From Nitrospira sp. (GTDB taxonomy: Bacteria; Nitrospirota; Nitrospiria; Nitrospirales; Nitrospiraceae): a stretch of 64,000 bases of DNA. Under the pieces are notes generated by a model. The model saw only the letters and a list, made by a program, of their open reading frames with translations, made no database searches and had not been told where the DNA came from. The DNA lies in the NCBI GenBank assembly GCA_024998595.1, contig JACOEK010000002.1, positions 620,001-684,000 of the forward strand, read 5' to 3'. Shown one piece after another: positions 34,538-43,133 of this stretch. The translations under genes were made by a program, and so were the position numbers. How positions within the stretch are numbered: position 1 is the stretch's first letter; the number at the start of each line of letters is the position of its first letter.

Positions 34538-35407
34538 ATGAACGTAGCCTTGTTGGGCACAGGATTGTTAGGCCAGGGGGTGGCGGAACGGCTGCATGCC
34601 ACCGGCCACACTCTGACAGCCCATAACCGTTCCATCGAAAAGACCCTTGCCCTCCGGCAGCTGGGCGTCCGTATCGCTCCAACTGCCGCAGAGGCCATAT
34701 CGGCAGCGAAAGCCGTACTCCTGCTGCTGTCGGATGCCGCAGCTATCCGCGCGGTGTTGTTCCATCCCTCGACCAGTCGTACGCTCGAGGGGCGTACGAT
34801 CATCCAGATGGGGACGATCGGACCAGCCGAGAGTCGTTCGATCCAGGAGGACGTCACCAGCCTGGGCGGCCGGTATCTTGAAGCACCGGTGCTCGGCAGC
34901 ATTGCGGAAGCCAAAGCAGGCACCCTCCTGGTCATGGTCGGCGGGACTCGAGAGCAATTTGACGAATGGGGTCCGCTTCTCCGCAGCCTGGGGGAGGATG
35001 TGCGCCTAGTCGGGCCGGTCGGAAAAGCGGCGGTGATGAAGCTCGCACTCAATCAGCTCATCGCCGCAGAAATGGCGGCATTCGCGTTGAGCCTCGGACT
35101 GGTCCGTCGAGGCGGGGTCGATGTGGAAGATTTTATGGGAGTGGTACGAAAGAGCGCGCTGTACGCCCCGATGTTCGAGAAAAAACTCCCTCGGTTGGAG
35201 AAACGGAACTACGCCCAGCCGAACTTTTCCACTCGCCATCTGCTGAAGGATGTGGAACTCGCCCTCTCCGCCGCGGAGACGGCCCATCTCTCGTCAGCCG
35301 GGCTTCAGGGAGTACGGTCATTGCTTATCGAGACGATCGACGCGGGTCTGGGAGAAGTGGATTACTCGGCGATCTATGAACAGATCGATCCTCCTGCAGC
35401 CGGGTAA
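34538..35407 (+). CDS. NAD(P)-dependent beta-hydroxyacid dehydrogenase
   Basis: This 289-residue protein is of the 3-hydroxyisobutyrate dehydrogenase family. VALLGTGLLGQGVAERL is the nucleotide-binding loop. SIAEAKAGTLLVMVGGTREQFDEWGPLL and VGKAAVMKLALNQLIAAEM include the conserved catalytic Lys, and FSTRHLLKDVELAL is typical. It is closer to the plant glyoxylate/succinic semialdehyde reductase type than to MmsB. Substrate unknown. Start supported by GAGAGG. Confidence 0.86.
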   Translation: MNVALLGTGLLGQGVAERLHATGHTLTAHNRSIEKTLALRQLGVRIAPTAAEAISAAKAVLLLLSDAAAIRAVLFHPSTSRTLEGRTIIQMGTIGPAESRSIQEDVTSLGGRYLEAPVLGSIAEAKAGTLLVMVGGTREQFDEWGPLLRSLGEDVRLVGPVGKAAVMKLALNQLIAAEMAAFALSLGLVRRGGVDVEDFMGVVRKSALYAPMFEKKLPRLEKRNYAQPNFSTRHLLKDVELALSAAETAHLSSAGLQGVRSLLIETIDAGLGEVDYSAIYEQIDPPAAG

Positions 35408-35416
35408 TCGTGCCAG

Positions 35417-35893
35417 TCAGTGCGCAGCAGGCCATGGCTGATTATCCACGATCGATTGCACCTTCATCACGTGAAACCGTCCGCCGGCCTTGGTCGGAGC
35501 TCTGTCGCCTTCAATGCGCGTATACCACCAGCGCCCTTCCCCTTCGGAATAGTCGGGGGATAGGGTAATCTCAAACCCGCCTTCCCGATCATTCTCTCGT
35601 TGAGCCCAGCCCCCGGCCCATCGGTGGTCGGCAAACAGATCGGTCCGGAATCGTCCGTCTTTGAAATCGTACGACCCGTTTCCGAATCGATCCAACCTCA
35701 ACGGCACAACCATCCCGCCTTCTTCATATTCCCATTCCCCGGCGAGAACCGCATGCTCCCCGCGATGCAAGGAAATTTCGTCCGTCACCGGTTCGGACCA
35801 GGCAGTTTCCTGAGGTCGTGGCGCATGACTGCAGGCCTGCAAGCTCAACAGGCCAAGAACTACCGCGAGAAAACTCCATCGATACTGTTTCAT
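35417..35893 (-). CDS. Lipoprotein of unknown function
   Basis: This 158-residue lipoprotein has the signal FLAVVLGLLSLQAC. The rest contains a strand-rich domain with GEWEYEEGGMVVPLRLDRFGNGSYDFKDGRF and RWWYTRIEGDRAP, perhaps a small beta-barrel or lipocalin-like fold. No family recognised. AGGA precedes ATG 35893. It is convergent with the dehydrogenase. Confidence 0.65.
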   Translation of the reverse strand: MKQYRWSFLAVVLGLLSLQACSHAPRPQETAWSEPVTDEISLHRGEHAVLAGEWEYEEGGMVVPLRLDRFGNGSYDFKDGRFRTDLFADHRWAGGWAQRENDREGGFEITLSPDYSEGEGRWWYTRIEGDRAPTKAGGRFHVMKVQSIVDNQPWPAAH

Positions 35894-36212
35894 GGTGTAC
35901 ATCCTGGGTGTTCACGCCCCTCATGTTTCAGGGCAATACTTTACATACCATGCGAATCCGATGTGCTCAAGACCACAGTCATTTTTTGCTCATATCCACC
36001 AATCAGCCCTGATTGGTCACACGAAAGCAGCGGCCCACTCGCACAGCAGACTCGAGTCTTAAGTAGTTGAGAACTTTCCAATACCTCGGACACCTCAAGG
36101 TCAGGCACCCTTAACCGATAAAGAATTGGCAGGAAAGATCGCGTCAACCTGCGACAGGTTATACCTTGCGTGCGGCAAGGGTTGTCACGTCCATTTTCGG
36201 GAGACCCAGGTG
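35894..36212. promoter_or_regulatory. Regulatory gap upstream of the receiver-Hpt genes
   Basis: There is no gene in this 319-nt gap. It holds two perfect inverted repeats: CCAATCA/TGATTGG with a 4-nt loop (35999-36016) and the 12-nt palindrome AGACTCGAGTCT (36048-36059). GTTATACC near 36158 could be a -10 region. These may be operator sites for the downstream signalling genes. Confidence 0.4.
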
Positions 36213-36674
36213 ATGGTGCCACATTCAGAAAGCGAACAAGCACGGGGCGAGGCTCTGAGCCCTTCGCAACCGTCTCCGCTGAACATCCTCCTCGTAGAGG
36301 ATATGGAAGACAATCGAGTCTTGGTCACCCTCTTACTGAAAGCCCTGCCATATCGGCTGGATCTGGCTGAAAACGGGGCGGCAGGCGTCGAAAAATTTCG
36401 ATCCCGACAGTACGACCTGCTTCTGATGGATATTCACATGCCGGTCATGGACGGCTACGAGGCGATCCGTATCATGAGGCAATGGGAAGAAGAGCAGAAG
36501 CGCGGCGCGACGCCGATCATCGCCCTGACCGGCAATACCCTTGAAGAAGACATCAAGAAGGCTCAGGCCGCCGGATTCACTGCCCACCTGACCAAACCGC
36601 TCAAGAAGCAAACGTTGCTGGAGGCTATTCGACGGTATGCCGTCCCCTCCTCCGACAAGGAGTGCGCCGCATGA
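36213..36674 (+). CDS. Receiver-domain response regulator
   Basis: The 153-residue protein has a 20-residue Ser-rich lead, then a complete CheY-like receiver: acidic pocket VEDMED, phospho-acceptor D73 in LLLMDIHMPVMDGYEAI, switch T in ALTGNT, and K in HLTKPL. There is no output domain. The next gene starts within its stop (ATGA), and that gene is an Hpt protein, which suggests a phosphorelay. The start at 36213 is chosen for the closest site GGGAG. Confidence 0.88.
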   Translation: MVPHSESEQARGEALSPSQPSPLNILLVEDMEDNRVLVTLLLKALPYRLDLAENGAAGVEKFRSRQYDLLLMDIHMPVMDGYEAIRIMRQWEEEQKRGATPIIALTGNTLEEDIKKAQAAGFTAHLTKPLKKQTLLEAIRRYAVPSSDKECAA

Positions 36675-37006
36675 GCGACCTGCCATCCGCTCCGTCAGAC
36701 TGTGGTGTCGGACCGGTCGTGGTCTTCGTGGACTCTGCGTTCGAGCCAATGATTCCAAAATTCATGGCGAACCGGAACAAAGAAGTCGCGACCATGACGG
36801 ACGCCATCGCGCAAAAGGACTTCGACACTATCAAACAAGTGGCCCATGGGATGAAGGGTGTGAGCGGCAGTTATGGCTTTCATGACATGACCACCATCGC
36901 CGGTCGAGTGGAGCAGGCTGCCAAGGTCGCCGATGAAGTGTCGATCCGACAGGACTTGGTCGCGCTGGCGTCATACCTTGCGCGAGTTGAGATCACGTAT
37001 GAGTAA
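36671..37006 (+). CDS. Histidine phosphotransfer (Hpt) domain protein
   Basis: This 111-residue protein holds one Hpt domain with phospho-accepting H59 in VAHGMKGVSGSYGFHDM. The helices before and after are typical (FMANRNKEVATMTDAIAQKD and IAGRVEQAAKVADEV). It starts at ATG 36671, overlapping the receiver gene by 4 nt, with AAGGAG ahead. It probably shuttles phosphate between an unseen hybrid kinase and receivers. Confidence 0.85.
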   Translation: MSDLPSAPSDCGVGPVVVFVDSAFEPMIPKFMANRNKEVATMTDAIAQKDFDTIKQVAHGMKGVSGSYGFHDMTTIAGRVEQAAKVADEVSIRQDLVALASYLARVEITYE

Positions 37007-37226
37007 CGGGGCTCGCATTGCTCGCGCGGCACATGATTTGACGAAGGCAGAGGAAAGCTGCTGCTGTCCGGCGTTCACAGCAGGCCGAGCCTCATCCTGC
37101 GAGAATGAAAATGAAGAAGTATGCGTGCGTTTGTAGAGACTCGTGTTACAAAAGAATGAGAGCTTCCGCGCCAAGACAATCTGAACGTTCAACCCCCTCA
37201 CTCTTCGGTACCTAAGGAGCGCGTGT

Positions 37227-37622
37227 ATGGAAAGCCCCGACAATCCCAAACTCAGGGTTCTCATGGTTGAAGATGAGGAAGACACGGCGAGCCTCTTAAA
37301 GTTTCTTCTCGAGCGGGCAAATTATCAGGTCGTGCATGCCAAAGACGGCCGGCAGGCGCAGGAACTCATTACGACCATTTCTCCTCCGGACATCGTGTTG
37401 CTCGACGTGATGCTGCCATTCTTGAGCGGACTGCAAGTGCTCACCTTGATCAGAAAGCGTGAGGGCTGGAAAAAAGTGCCGATCGTCATGTTAACGGCCG
37501 ACGGGAGCGAGCATGACATCAAGCGCGCGTTGGAGAGCGGCGCCAACGACTACATGATCAAGCCGTTCAACCCCCGTGAATTGACCAGTCGGCTGAAGCG
37601 GTTCGTCGGTCAGGCGGCCTGA
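37227..37622 (+). CDS. Stand-alone receiver protein (CheY-like)
   Basis: This 131-residue single receiver domain has VEDEEDT acidic residues, D60 in VLLDVMLPF, the MLTADG switch and MIKPF lysine. AAGGAG lies 7 nt upstream. It is separated from the Hpt gene by 220 nt with no gene. The HEAT protein gene follows 21 nt later, so it may be the signal input for the neighbouring polysaccharide locus. Confidence 0.9.
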   Translation: MESPDNPKLRVLMVEDEEDTASLLKFLLERANYQVVHAKDGRQAQELITTISPPDIVLLDVMLPFLSGLQVLTLIRKREGWKKVPIVMLTADGSEHDIKRALESGANDYMIKPFNPRELTSRLKRFVGQAA

Positions 37623-37643
37623 GCGACCGTCAAGAGGAGTTAC

Positions 37644-38735
37644 GTGCTGGGGCTCGACCAGTCAGACCTGACCCTCCGCATCGGCACCATTGCCGCCATA
37701 TCCATCTACTCCGCCGTCTTTCTGCTCCTGTTGGGCATTCTCCTCCTTCGATACATACGCAACAAGAAGGACCGACGGCGGCTCGCTGTCACCGAGATCT
37801 GGCGGCCACTACTCGCCGAGTGTGTCGTCGAGGTGCCTGCCACGCTTCCTCCGCTCACCACTCGAGACCACCTCGTTCTGCTCTATCTCTGGAATCATTG
37901 TTACGAGTCCATTCGTGGAGACGCCCGTGCGAATTTAATAGAGCTCGCCCGACGAACGGGTAGCGATCAGTTCGCGAAGGAACTCCTGCACGCCAGGCTG
38001 CTCCGCCGCCGCTTGCTCGCGATTGTGACACTGGGGCACCTCCAGGAACGATCGATCTGGAACGAACTCGCCGGGATGCTGCAAGCCGACAACGCGTTCC
38101 TCTCGTTGGTCGCAGCCAAGGCCCTGCTCCATATCGACGCACAAGGAGCGGTGCCACTCATCATCCCGGTGATCAGCCAACGCAAGGACTGGTCCCCGCT
38201 GAAAGTCGTTGCGATATTCGAACCGGCTGGCGCAGACATCGCCGCCGAGGCCATTGCCGAAGCCGCCTGCCTGGCCAGCCCGGAAATCGGCTCGCGGCTG
38301 ATTCGTCACCTCGCCGCCACTCAAAGCCAGCACGCATTGCCGCCGCTGAGGGCGCTGTTGCAGAACGGGTCCCCGTCGGATGACCTGTTGGCAGCCTGCC
38401 TGTTTCTGTTCGGAGAATGCAGCGATCCCAGGGATGTGGCCACCATTCGGAAACACCTCTCCCATCCAACCTGGTATGTACGGCTTCAAGCAGCCTCGGC
38501 ATTGGGCAAGGTGGGAGTTGAGGAAGATGAAGCACGATTCATCGCGCTTCTGGACGATGAGCATTGGTGGGTGCGCTACCGGGCGGCCGAAGCACTGGCG
38601 AATCTCCCCTGGATGACCGCCGAACGGCTCACCCAAGTGCACAACGCGCTCACCACCGTCGAATCGCAAGAGCACTTGCTTCCGTTCATGGCTCACTCGA
38701 ACGCGAAGACTCACCCTACGGCTCGCGTAGCCTAA
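37644..38735 (+). CDS. Membrane-anchored HEAT-repeat protein
   Basis: The 363-residue protein begins with a GTG (AGGAG 4 nt upstream). It has one membrane helix (IGTIAAISIYSAVFLLLLGILLLRY), a basic stop-transfer, and then alpha-helical HEAT repeats (LSHPTWYVRLQAASALGKVGVEEDEARFIALLDDEHWWVRYRAAEALANL is the clearest pair). HEAT repeats mediate protein binding, so it could link the receiver to the inner-membrane synthase. It is convergent with the polysaccharide operon. Confidence 0.82.
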   Translation: MLGLDQSDLTLRIGTIAAISIYSAVFLLLLGILLLRYIRNKKDRRRLAVTEIWRPLLAECVVEVPATLPPLTTRDHLVLLYLWNHCYESIRGDARANLIELARRTGSDQFAKELLHARLLRRRLLAIVTLGHLQERSIWNELAGMLQADNAFLSLVAAKALLHIDAQGAVPLIIPVISQRKDWSPLKVVAIFEPAGADIAAEAIAEAACLASPEIGSRLIRHLAATQSQHALPPLRALLQNGSPSDDLLAACLFLFGECSDPRDVATIRKHLSHPTWYVRLQAASALGKVGVEEDEARFIALLDDEHWWVRYRAAEALANLPWMTAERLTQVHNALTTVESQEHLLPFMAHSNAKTHPTARVA

Positions 38736-38802
38736 CGCTTTCCCCATCCCTCTCGTCAGTCATCCGGGTACAGCTCAATAGTCGAGTATGTATAGGACAA
38801 TA

Positions 38803-40725
38803 TTACGAACGGCGAGCGGCCGTTGAAATCGAGGAACGCGGCGTAAACGAGACGGTATGAGTGCCCCGTAGTTCCGGGAATGTCACCACCGAACCATGTT
38901 GTTCCACTCCCCGTAGAGAGGAGCTGGAGCGCGCAATTTCCCATCCCTCCGGCATGTCGAGTGTCAAACCCGCTAGAGAGGTGGGAACCCTCAACGTCAC
39001 CCGCATGGCCGTCGCATCGCGCGCGACATCGACTTCCACCCGATTGCGTGCCGCCCACCATCGACCGAATTCTCCCACCGAGCCAAACCAGGCATAGGGA
39101 CGCACGCCCTCGACGAACCCTTTTTCGAAAGCGAGCTTATGATCGAGAATATTCGGATGGATGAGCACCACCACGGAGCCCCCATACCGGCTGATACGCT
39201 TCGCCACTTCCAGAGCTTGCGGGAGACGATCCCCCATCTTCGGCAAGGCTTCATCTTCGATAGTCACGGGAAACTCGAAGACGTCGACCTCACTATCAAT
39301 GAGACGATCGTAATTCAGTTGATACGGCAAATGGGTCAGCGAGTTATTGGCCGTCGCCGTTGAACTGTATCGATACCCGGTCGCCAGGAGCGCTTGCGGA
39401 AGGCCGAAGGGGTTGGACAATTCGCCGGGCCTGAAGGACACGATCGTCTGCCCTGAAAAGTGATCGATCAGGAACTTACTCACGCGCAATTCGCCCAGGA
39501 CGCTCGCATTGTAGGCCGTGGTCCGATCTTTCACGAAGGGGGCATAGGAAGGATACGATTCACGGCCGCTCCCCATGGGAAATTGATTGAACACCCGTGA
39601 ATGGCCGATCGTATGGCTTCCCAACTCCATCCCCAGTTCCGCCAGTCGTTTCACATAGCGCACACCCTCATCGTTAAAAAAGATATCGTCGTTAAAATCG
39701 CGAATGTATTTCACCTGGATAAAATAGGTCCCCACCAACCCCTGACTCTTCTCATACTCTGCATAATCGACCGCGTTTTTGATGGACTGCGTGAAATCGA
39801 CATCATGCGTCATCATCACGGACAACGATTTTCCGAAGGGCACCGTACCCACGGTCACCGCTTCGTCCTGCGCCGTGCGATACATCGATTTGATGAGCCG
39901 CAACCAGACATCAAGGGTCGGATCGAACTCATTGTCGAACGTCTTGACCAGTTCCTCGCCTCGATTGTTGTATCCCTTCAGTAGCAGGAAGCCGAGATCT
40001 AACCCGATGGCATAGGCGCGGCCACGCCCGTGAACGACCTGCGTGATGGCAGCGGTTCCGTCCTCGAAGCGCGCGAGAGGGGCGGAAGCTTCGGTGTAGC
40101 CGTAGGTCCCCATCACTTCGATACCCTTGTCCCGAATGCCGACCCGCAGCTGTTGCTCCCGGGGATCAGTCAGGCCCGCCAGCAGAGGATCGGTCTGGGC
40201 CAAGGTCACACCGTAACGTTGGCGCGAGGCAATGGCATCACGAAACCCGAAGACCTGATTCAATCCGCCACCAAGGACTTGCACCCCGATCAGCGTGCCG
40301 CCTGTCTTCGGAAATTCCGCCAGCGCTTGCAGCTCCTCCGGTTTCAATACCTTCCCGGATATCATGGGGTAGACCAGCACGACCTTGTGCGCCAAGGCTT
40401 CATTGACATGACGAGTGATCCGAAAGGGAATGCCCATGGATTTCAAACCATGCGCCAACCCGAGCCAGGATGAGTCCGGATCGGTCAAGAGAATCGCCAA
40501 CCGGCTCGTTGAACCCTGCTCGTAGGTTGTCCACACAGCCGGTACGCGATCGGGCACCACGGTCGTGTCGTCCGGACCCGACACCCCGGCGAACCGGTAA
40601 AAATCTTTCTCCGGGATCTCGACATGCTCGGCGGAGGGAGAACCGACGAGAATCCGAATGCCGATCACGAGGGACACAAACAGCAAGGCCATACCTGACA
40701 GGCGGAGGAGTGTAGATCGTTGCAT
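38803..40725 (-). CDS. Membrane-anchored polysaccharide deacetylase-like protein
   Basis: This 640-residue protein has one N-terminal membrane helix. A roughly 250-residue domain of unknown type (with ALAHKVVLVYPMISGKVLKPEEL) precedes a NodB-type deacetylase domain. Metal and catalytic motifs are MMTHDVD (306-310), SHTIGH (370-375), FRPGELSNP (431-439) and LIHPN (521-525). It may deacetylate a nascent exopolysaccharide, as PgaB's N-terminal domain does. It follows the TPR/barrel gene by 4 nt. Confidence 0.85.
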   Translation of the reverse strand: MQRSTLLRLSGMALLFVSLVIGIRILVGSPSAEHVEIPEKDFYRFAGVSGPDDTTVVPDRVPAVWTTYEQGSTSRLAILLTDPDSSWLGLAHGLKSMGIPFRITRHVNEALAHKVVLVYPMISGKVLKPEELQALAEFPKTGGTLIGVQVLGGGLNQVFGFRDAIASRQRYGVTLAQTDPLLAGLTDPREQQLRVGIRDKGIEVMGTYGYTEASAPLARFEDGTAAITQVVHGRGRAYAIGLDLGFLLLKGYNNRGEELVKTFDNEFDPTLDVWLRLIKSMYRTAQDEAVTVGTVPFGKSLSVMMTHDVDFTQSIKNAVDYAEYEKSQGLVGTYFIQVKYIRDFNDDIFFNDEGVRYVKRLAELGMELGSHTIGHSRVFNQFPMGSGRESYPSYAPFVKDRTTAYNASVLGELRVSKFLIDHFSGQTIVSFRPGELSNPFGLPQALLATGYRYSSTATANNSLTHLPYQLNYDRLIDSEVDVFEFPVTIEDEALPKMGDRLPQALEVAKRISRYGGSVVVLIHPNILDHKLAFEKGFVEGVRPYAWFGSVGEFGRWWAARNRVEVDVARDATAMRVTLRVPTSLAGLTLDMPEGWEIARSSSSLRGVEQHGSVVTFPELRGTHTVSFTPRSSISTAARRS

Positions 40726-40729
40726 GGGC

Positions 40730-43099
40730 CTACCAATGATAGATCAGGTTAAAGTTGCCGCCCCGGCGGACGTAGAGAAATCCCCGGTCTTCGTAATATC
40801 CGGAGGTTTCGGCGGAGAATCGTTCGTTGATCGGGAAGGTGACGCCGCCCTGAATCGTGCGGCTCCCCACGCGGGTGAAGTCCTGGGCCGCCACGATGCG
40901 TTCGCCTGACGTGCCGAACGAGCCGGAGGCGAAGAGCTGCAGCCGATCCGCCGGCCGCCAGGTCAGTTGGGATGCCAATGTAACCGCCCCCGTATTCGGA
41001 ATCATGTAGACCTTCTCCGTCAGCCATAAATTGAAGGGGAGAAAGATCGTGAGCCCAGGCATCAGCAGATCAATGTCGTCCTGCTTGTAATTCAACCGCC
41101 GGTAGCCGAACGAGACCTCGAAAGGCGCCAGTGACGCATGCAACCCGCCCAGGCCTTGCGCCACTTCCCCGACAAAGGAGTAGTTCGGCGAAAAATGCGG
41201 ATTGACCGTGGCTTGCCCCGCGATATAGCCCCAGGCTCTCGACCACAAGGGACTGTAGAGTTCGGCTGACAGCGGCGTGTCGTGAAATCCGAAACGATTG
41301 ATCGGCTCAACGCGCAGCACCAGCGTTTGGTTGCCCAACGGCTTGGCCAGTTCGAACAGGAGGTCACGTTCATCCGGTTGATTCTTGGTATAGGTATAAT
41401 GGCCGTAGCCGATCTTGGCATAGTCGCGATAAGGAAGACGCAACCCGGCGAGCCCTTGCCCGACCGCAGCCCGCGGCGACACGAGTAATTCTGATTTCAC
41501 GGCTTGAACCTGTTGCTCAATGGCTGGGTCATGCGTGTCGGCCAGCAGGGCTTCATACCGCTGCAGCGCCTCGGACCGATCACCCCGCCAATGCGCGACC
41601 TCGGCGAGCCCACGACGAGCCTCGATTTGCCTCGGCTCTGCTTGCAACACCTCCCCGTATAACCGTCCCGCCTCATCGAATTGTTTTTGCCACGACAGGA
41701 CCTGCGCCAGCGCGATGCGAATGTCCTGATCGTCGGGGTGGCGCGCCAGCACCTGACGATAGAGGGTCGTCGCTTCCGCGTGAGCCCCCTGCCAGGAGAG
41801 GACACGCGCCAAGGCACTGCGGATCTCATCGTTGTCGGGATGCAGGCGCAAGACTTCGCGATACACGCCTTCGGCTTCAGGATATTGTTTGGCCACCTCG
41901 AATCTCGTGGCCCGCTCGACGGCGGCCCCGATGGCTCGCATATCTGGTTCATGCAAGGCGGGAGATGAGGCAGGTAGCTCGGCAGCGGGAGACGAGGTCG
42001 CCCTCAATTCCGACTGAATGGTCTTCAGCTGCGCGTCGAGCTCTGGATCGTGAGTCTCGGCCAACAGCACCTCATAGCGCTTGACTGCTTCCGCGTGATT
42101 TCCCTGCCAATAAGCTAAATCAGCGAGGCCCCGTCGCGCCTCGACGTGAGTCGGGTCTATTTGGAGCGCTTCCTGGTATAAGCGACCGGCTTCCTCGAAT
42201 TGCTTCTGCCACGACAAGACTTGTCCCAGCGCCACGCGAATATCCTGATCCTGGGGATGGCGCGCCAGAATCTCTCGATACAGCGTCGTGGCTTCCGTGT
42301 GAACGCCTTGCCAGGAGAGGATCCGGGCCAACGCGGCGCGGACTTCGTCATTCGCGGGCGACCGCTCCAGTTCCTCACGATAGACGGTCACTGCATCGTC
42401 ATACTGACGCATCGTTTCCAATCGACGTCCACGCTCCAACGCCTGTATGGCGTGAGAGGCCATCGGGTCGTCCCCCTGAGCAGAAGACGTTCCGGACGGA
42501 AGACTGGGAATGGCCGGTGAACTGGAGACGGACTTCAATCCCTGCAGACGCGCCGCAACTTCCGCGTCACCGGTCGCCGCCACGACTCGCTCATAGTAGG
42601 AAATGGCTTGTTCCTGATAGCCGCTCCACAACAGCACGTTCCCCAACCCGGCGAGTGCCTCGACATGGTCCGGTTCGTCGCGGAGCACCTGCTCGTACTC
42701 TGCTCGGGCCTGATCGAACTGTTTCTGCCACGACAGGACTTGAGCAAGACCGACCCGGATATCGTGATCGAGAGGGTGGCGGGTCAGGAGATCCCGATAG
42801 CCGGCAGCGGCGGCGTCCCATTCGCCTTGCCAGGACAGAAGCTTGGCCACTGACGCTCGCACGTCGTCCTGGTCGGGTTTGGCCAGGAGGTATTGCCGGT
42901 AGGCCGCGATGGCCTCTTCGTACCGCTTCTCCTCCTCCAAGGCTCTGGCTTGCTGGAGAATCTGGCGCGGCGATGAATCCGGCGCCATGGCGGCAATCAT
43001 CGTGGCAGGCGCAGAGAACCAGCCCACGGCGAGCGCGATCACCGCCAGCAGACCGGCTACTGATGTTCGTCGATTATTCCAGCTGAGGAGATCGTTCAT
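40730..43099 (-). CDS. TPR-rich outer-membrane beta-barrel protein (PgaA/YaiO-like)
   Basis: The 789-residue protein has a signal peptide, then three TPR modules of about 150 residues each, then a C-terminal barrel of about 200 residues ending in FNLIYHW, a typical outer-membrane aromatic end. The barrel part (PYRDYAKIGYGHYTYTKNQPDERDLL onward) resembles the YaiO family. The length and TPR-plus-barrel order recall PgaA (poly-GlcNAc export). ATG 43099 is chosen because it lies just before the signal peptide; an upstream ATG at 43159 would overlap the preceding gene. Confidence 0.82.
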   Translation of the reverse strand: MNDLLSWNNRRTSVAGLLAVIALAVGWFSAPATMIAAMAPDSSPRQILQQARALEEEKRYEEAIAAYRQYLLAKPDQDDVRASVAKLLSWQGEWDAAAAGYRDLLTRHPLDHDIRVGLAQVLSWQKQFDQARAEYEQVLRDEPDHVEALAGLGNVLLWSGYQEQAISYYERVVAATGDAEVAARLQGLKSVSSSPAIPSLPSGTSSAQGDDPMASHAIQALERGRRLETMRQYDDAVTVYREELERSPANDEVRAALARILSWQGVHTEATTLYREILARHPQDQDIRVALGQVLSWQKQFEEAGRLYQEALQIDPTHVEARRGLADLAYWQGNHAEAVKRYEVLLAETHDPELDAQLKTIQSELRATSSPAAELPASSPALHEPDMRAIGAAVERATRFEVAKQYPEAEGVYREVLRLHPDNDEIRSALARVLSWQGAHAEATTLYRQVLARHPDDQDIRIALAQVLSWQKQFDEAGRLYGEVLQAEPRQIEARRGLAEVAHWRGDRSEALQRYEALLADTHDPAIEQQVQAVKSELLVSPRAAVGQGLAGLRLPYRDYAKIGYGHYTYTKNQPDERDLLFELAKPLGNQTLVLRVEPINRFGFHDTPLSAELYSPLWSRAWGYIAGQATVNPHFSPNYSFVGEVAQGLGGLHASLAPFEVSFGYRRLNYKQDDIDLLMPGLTIFLPFNLWLTEKVYMIPNTGAVTLASQLTWRPADRLQLFASGSFGTSGERIVAAQDFTRVGSRTIQGGVTFPINERFSAETSGYYEDRGFLYVRRGGNFNLIYHW
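41487..42967 (-). repeat. Three tandem TPR modules inside the barrel gene
   Basis: Modules at about 42530-42967, 42005-42460 and 41487-41945 share order and long identities. Each has QVLSWQKQF, ARxLSWQG and a final ExxLAxTxD-type end. Modules 2 and 3 are clearly similar at DNA level too (for example around 41680-41820 and 42195-42335), so they look recently duplicated. Confidence 0.8.
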
Positions 43100-43133
43100 C
43101 CGTGACGACCCTGCTCTCCCGACATGCACGTTC

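Noticed and set aside
36126-36212. 29-codon upstream extension of the first receiver gene
   Set aside because: No ribosome site and atypical Cys-rich shadow composition; ATG 36213 suits the receiver domain.
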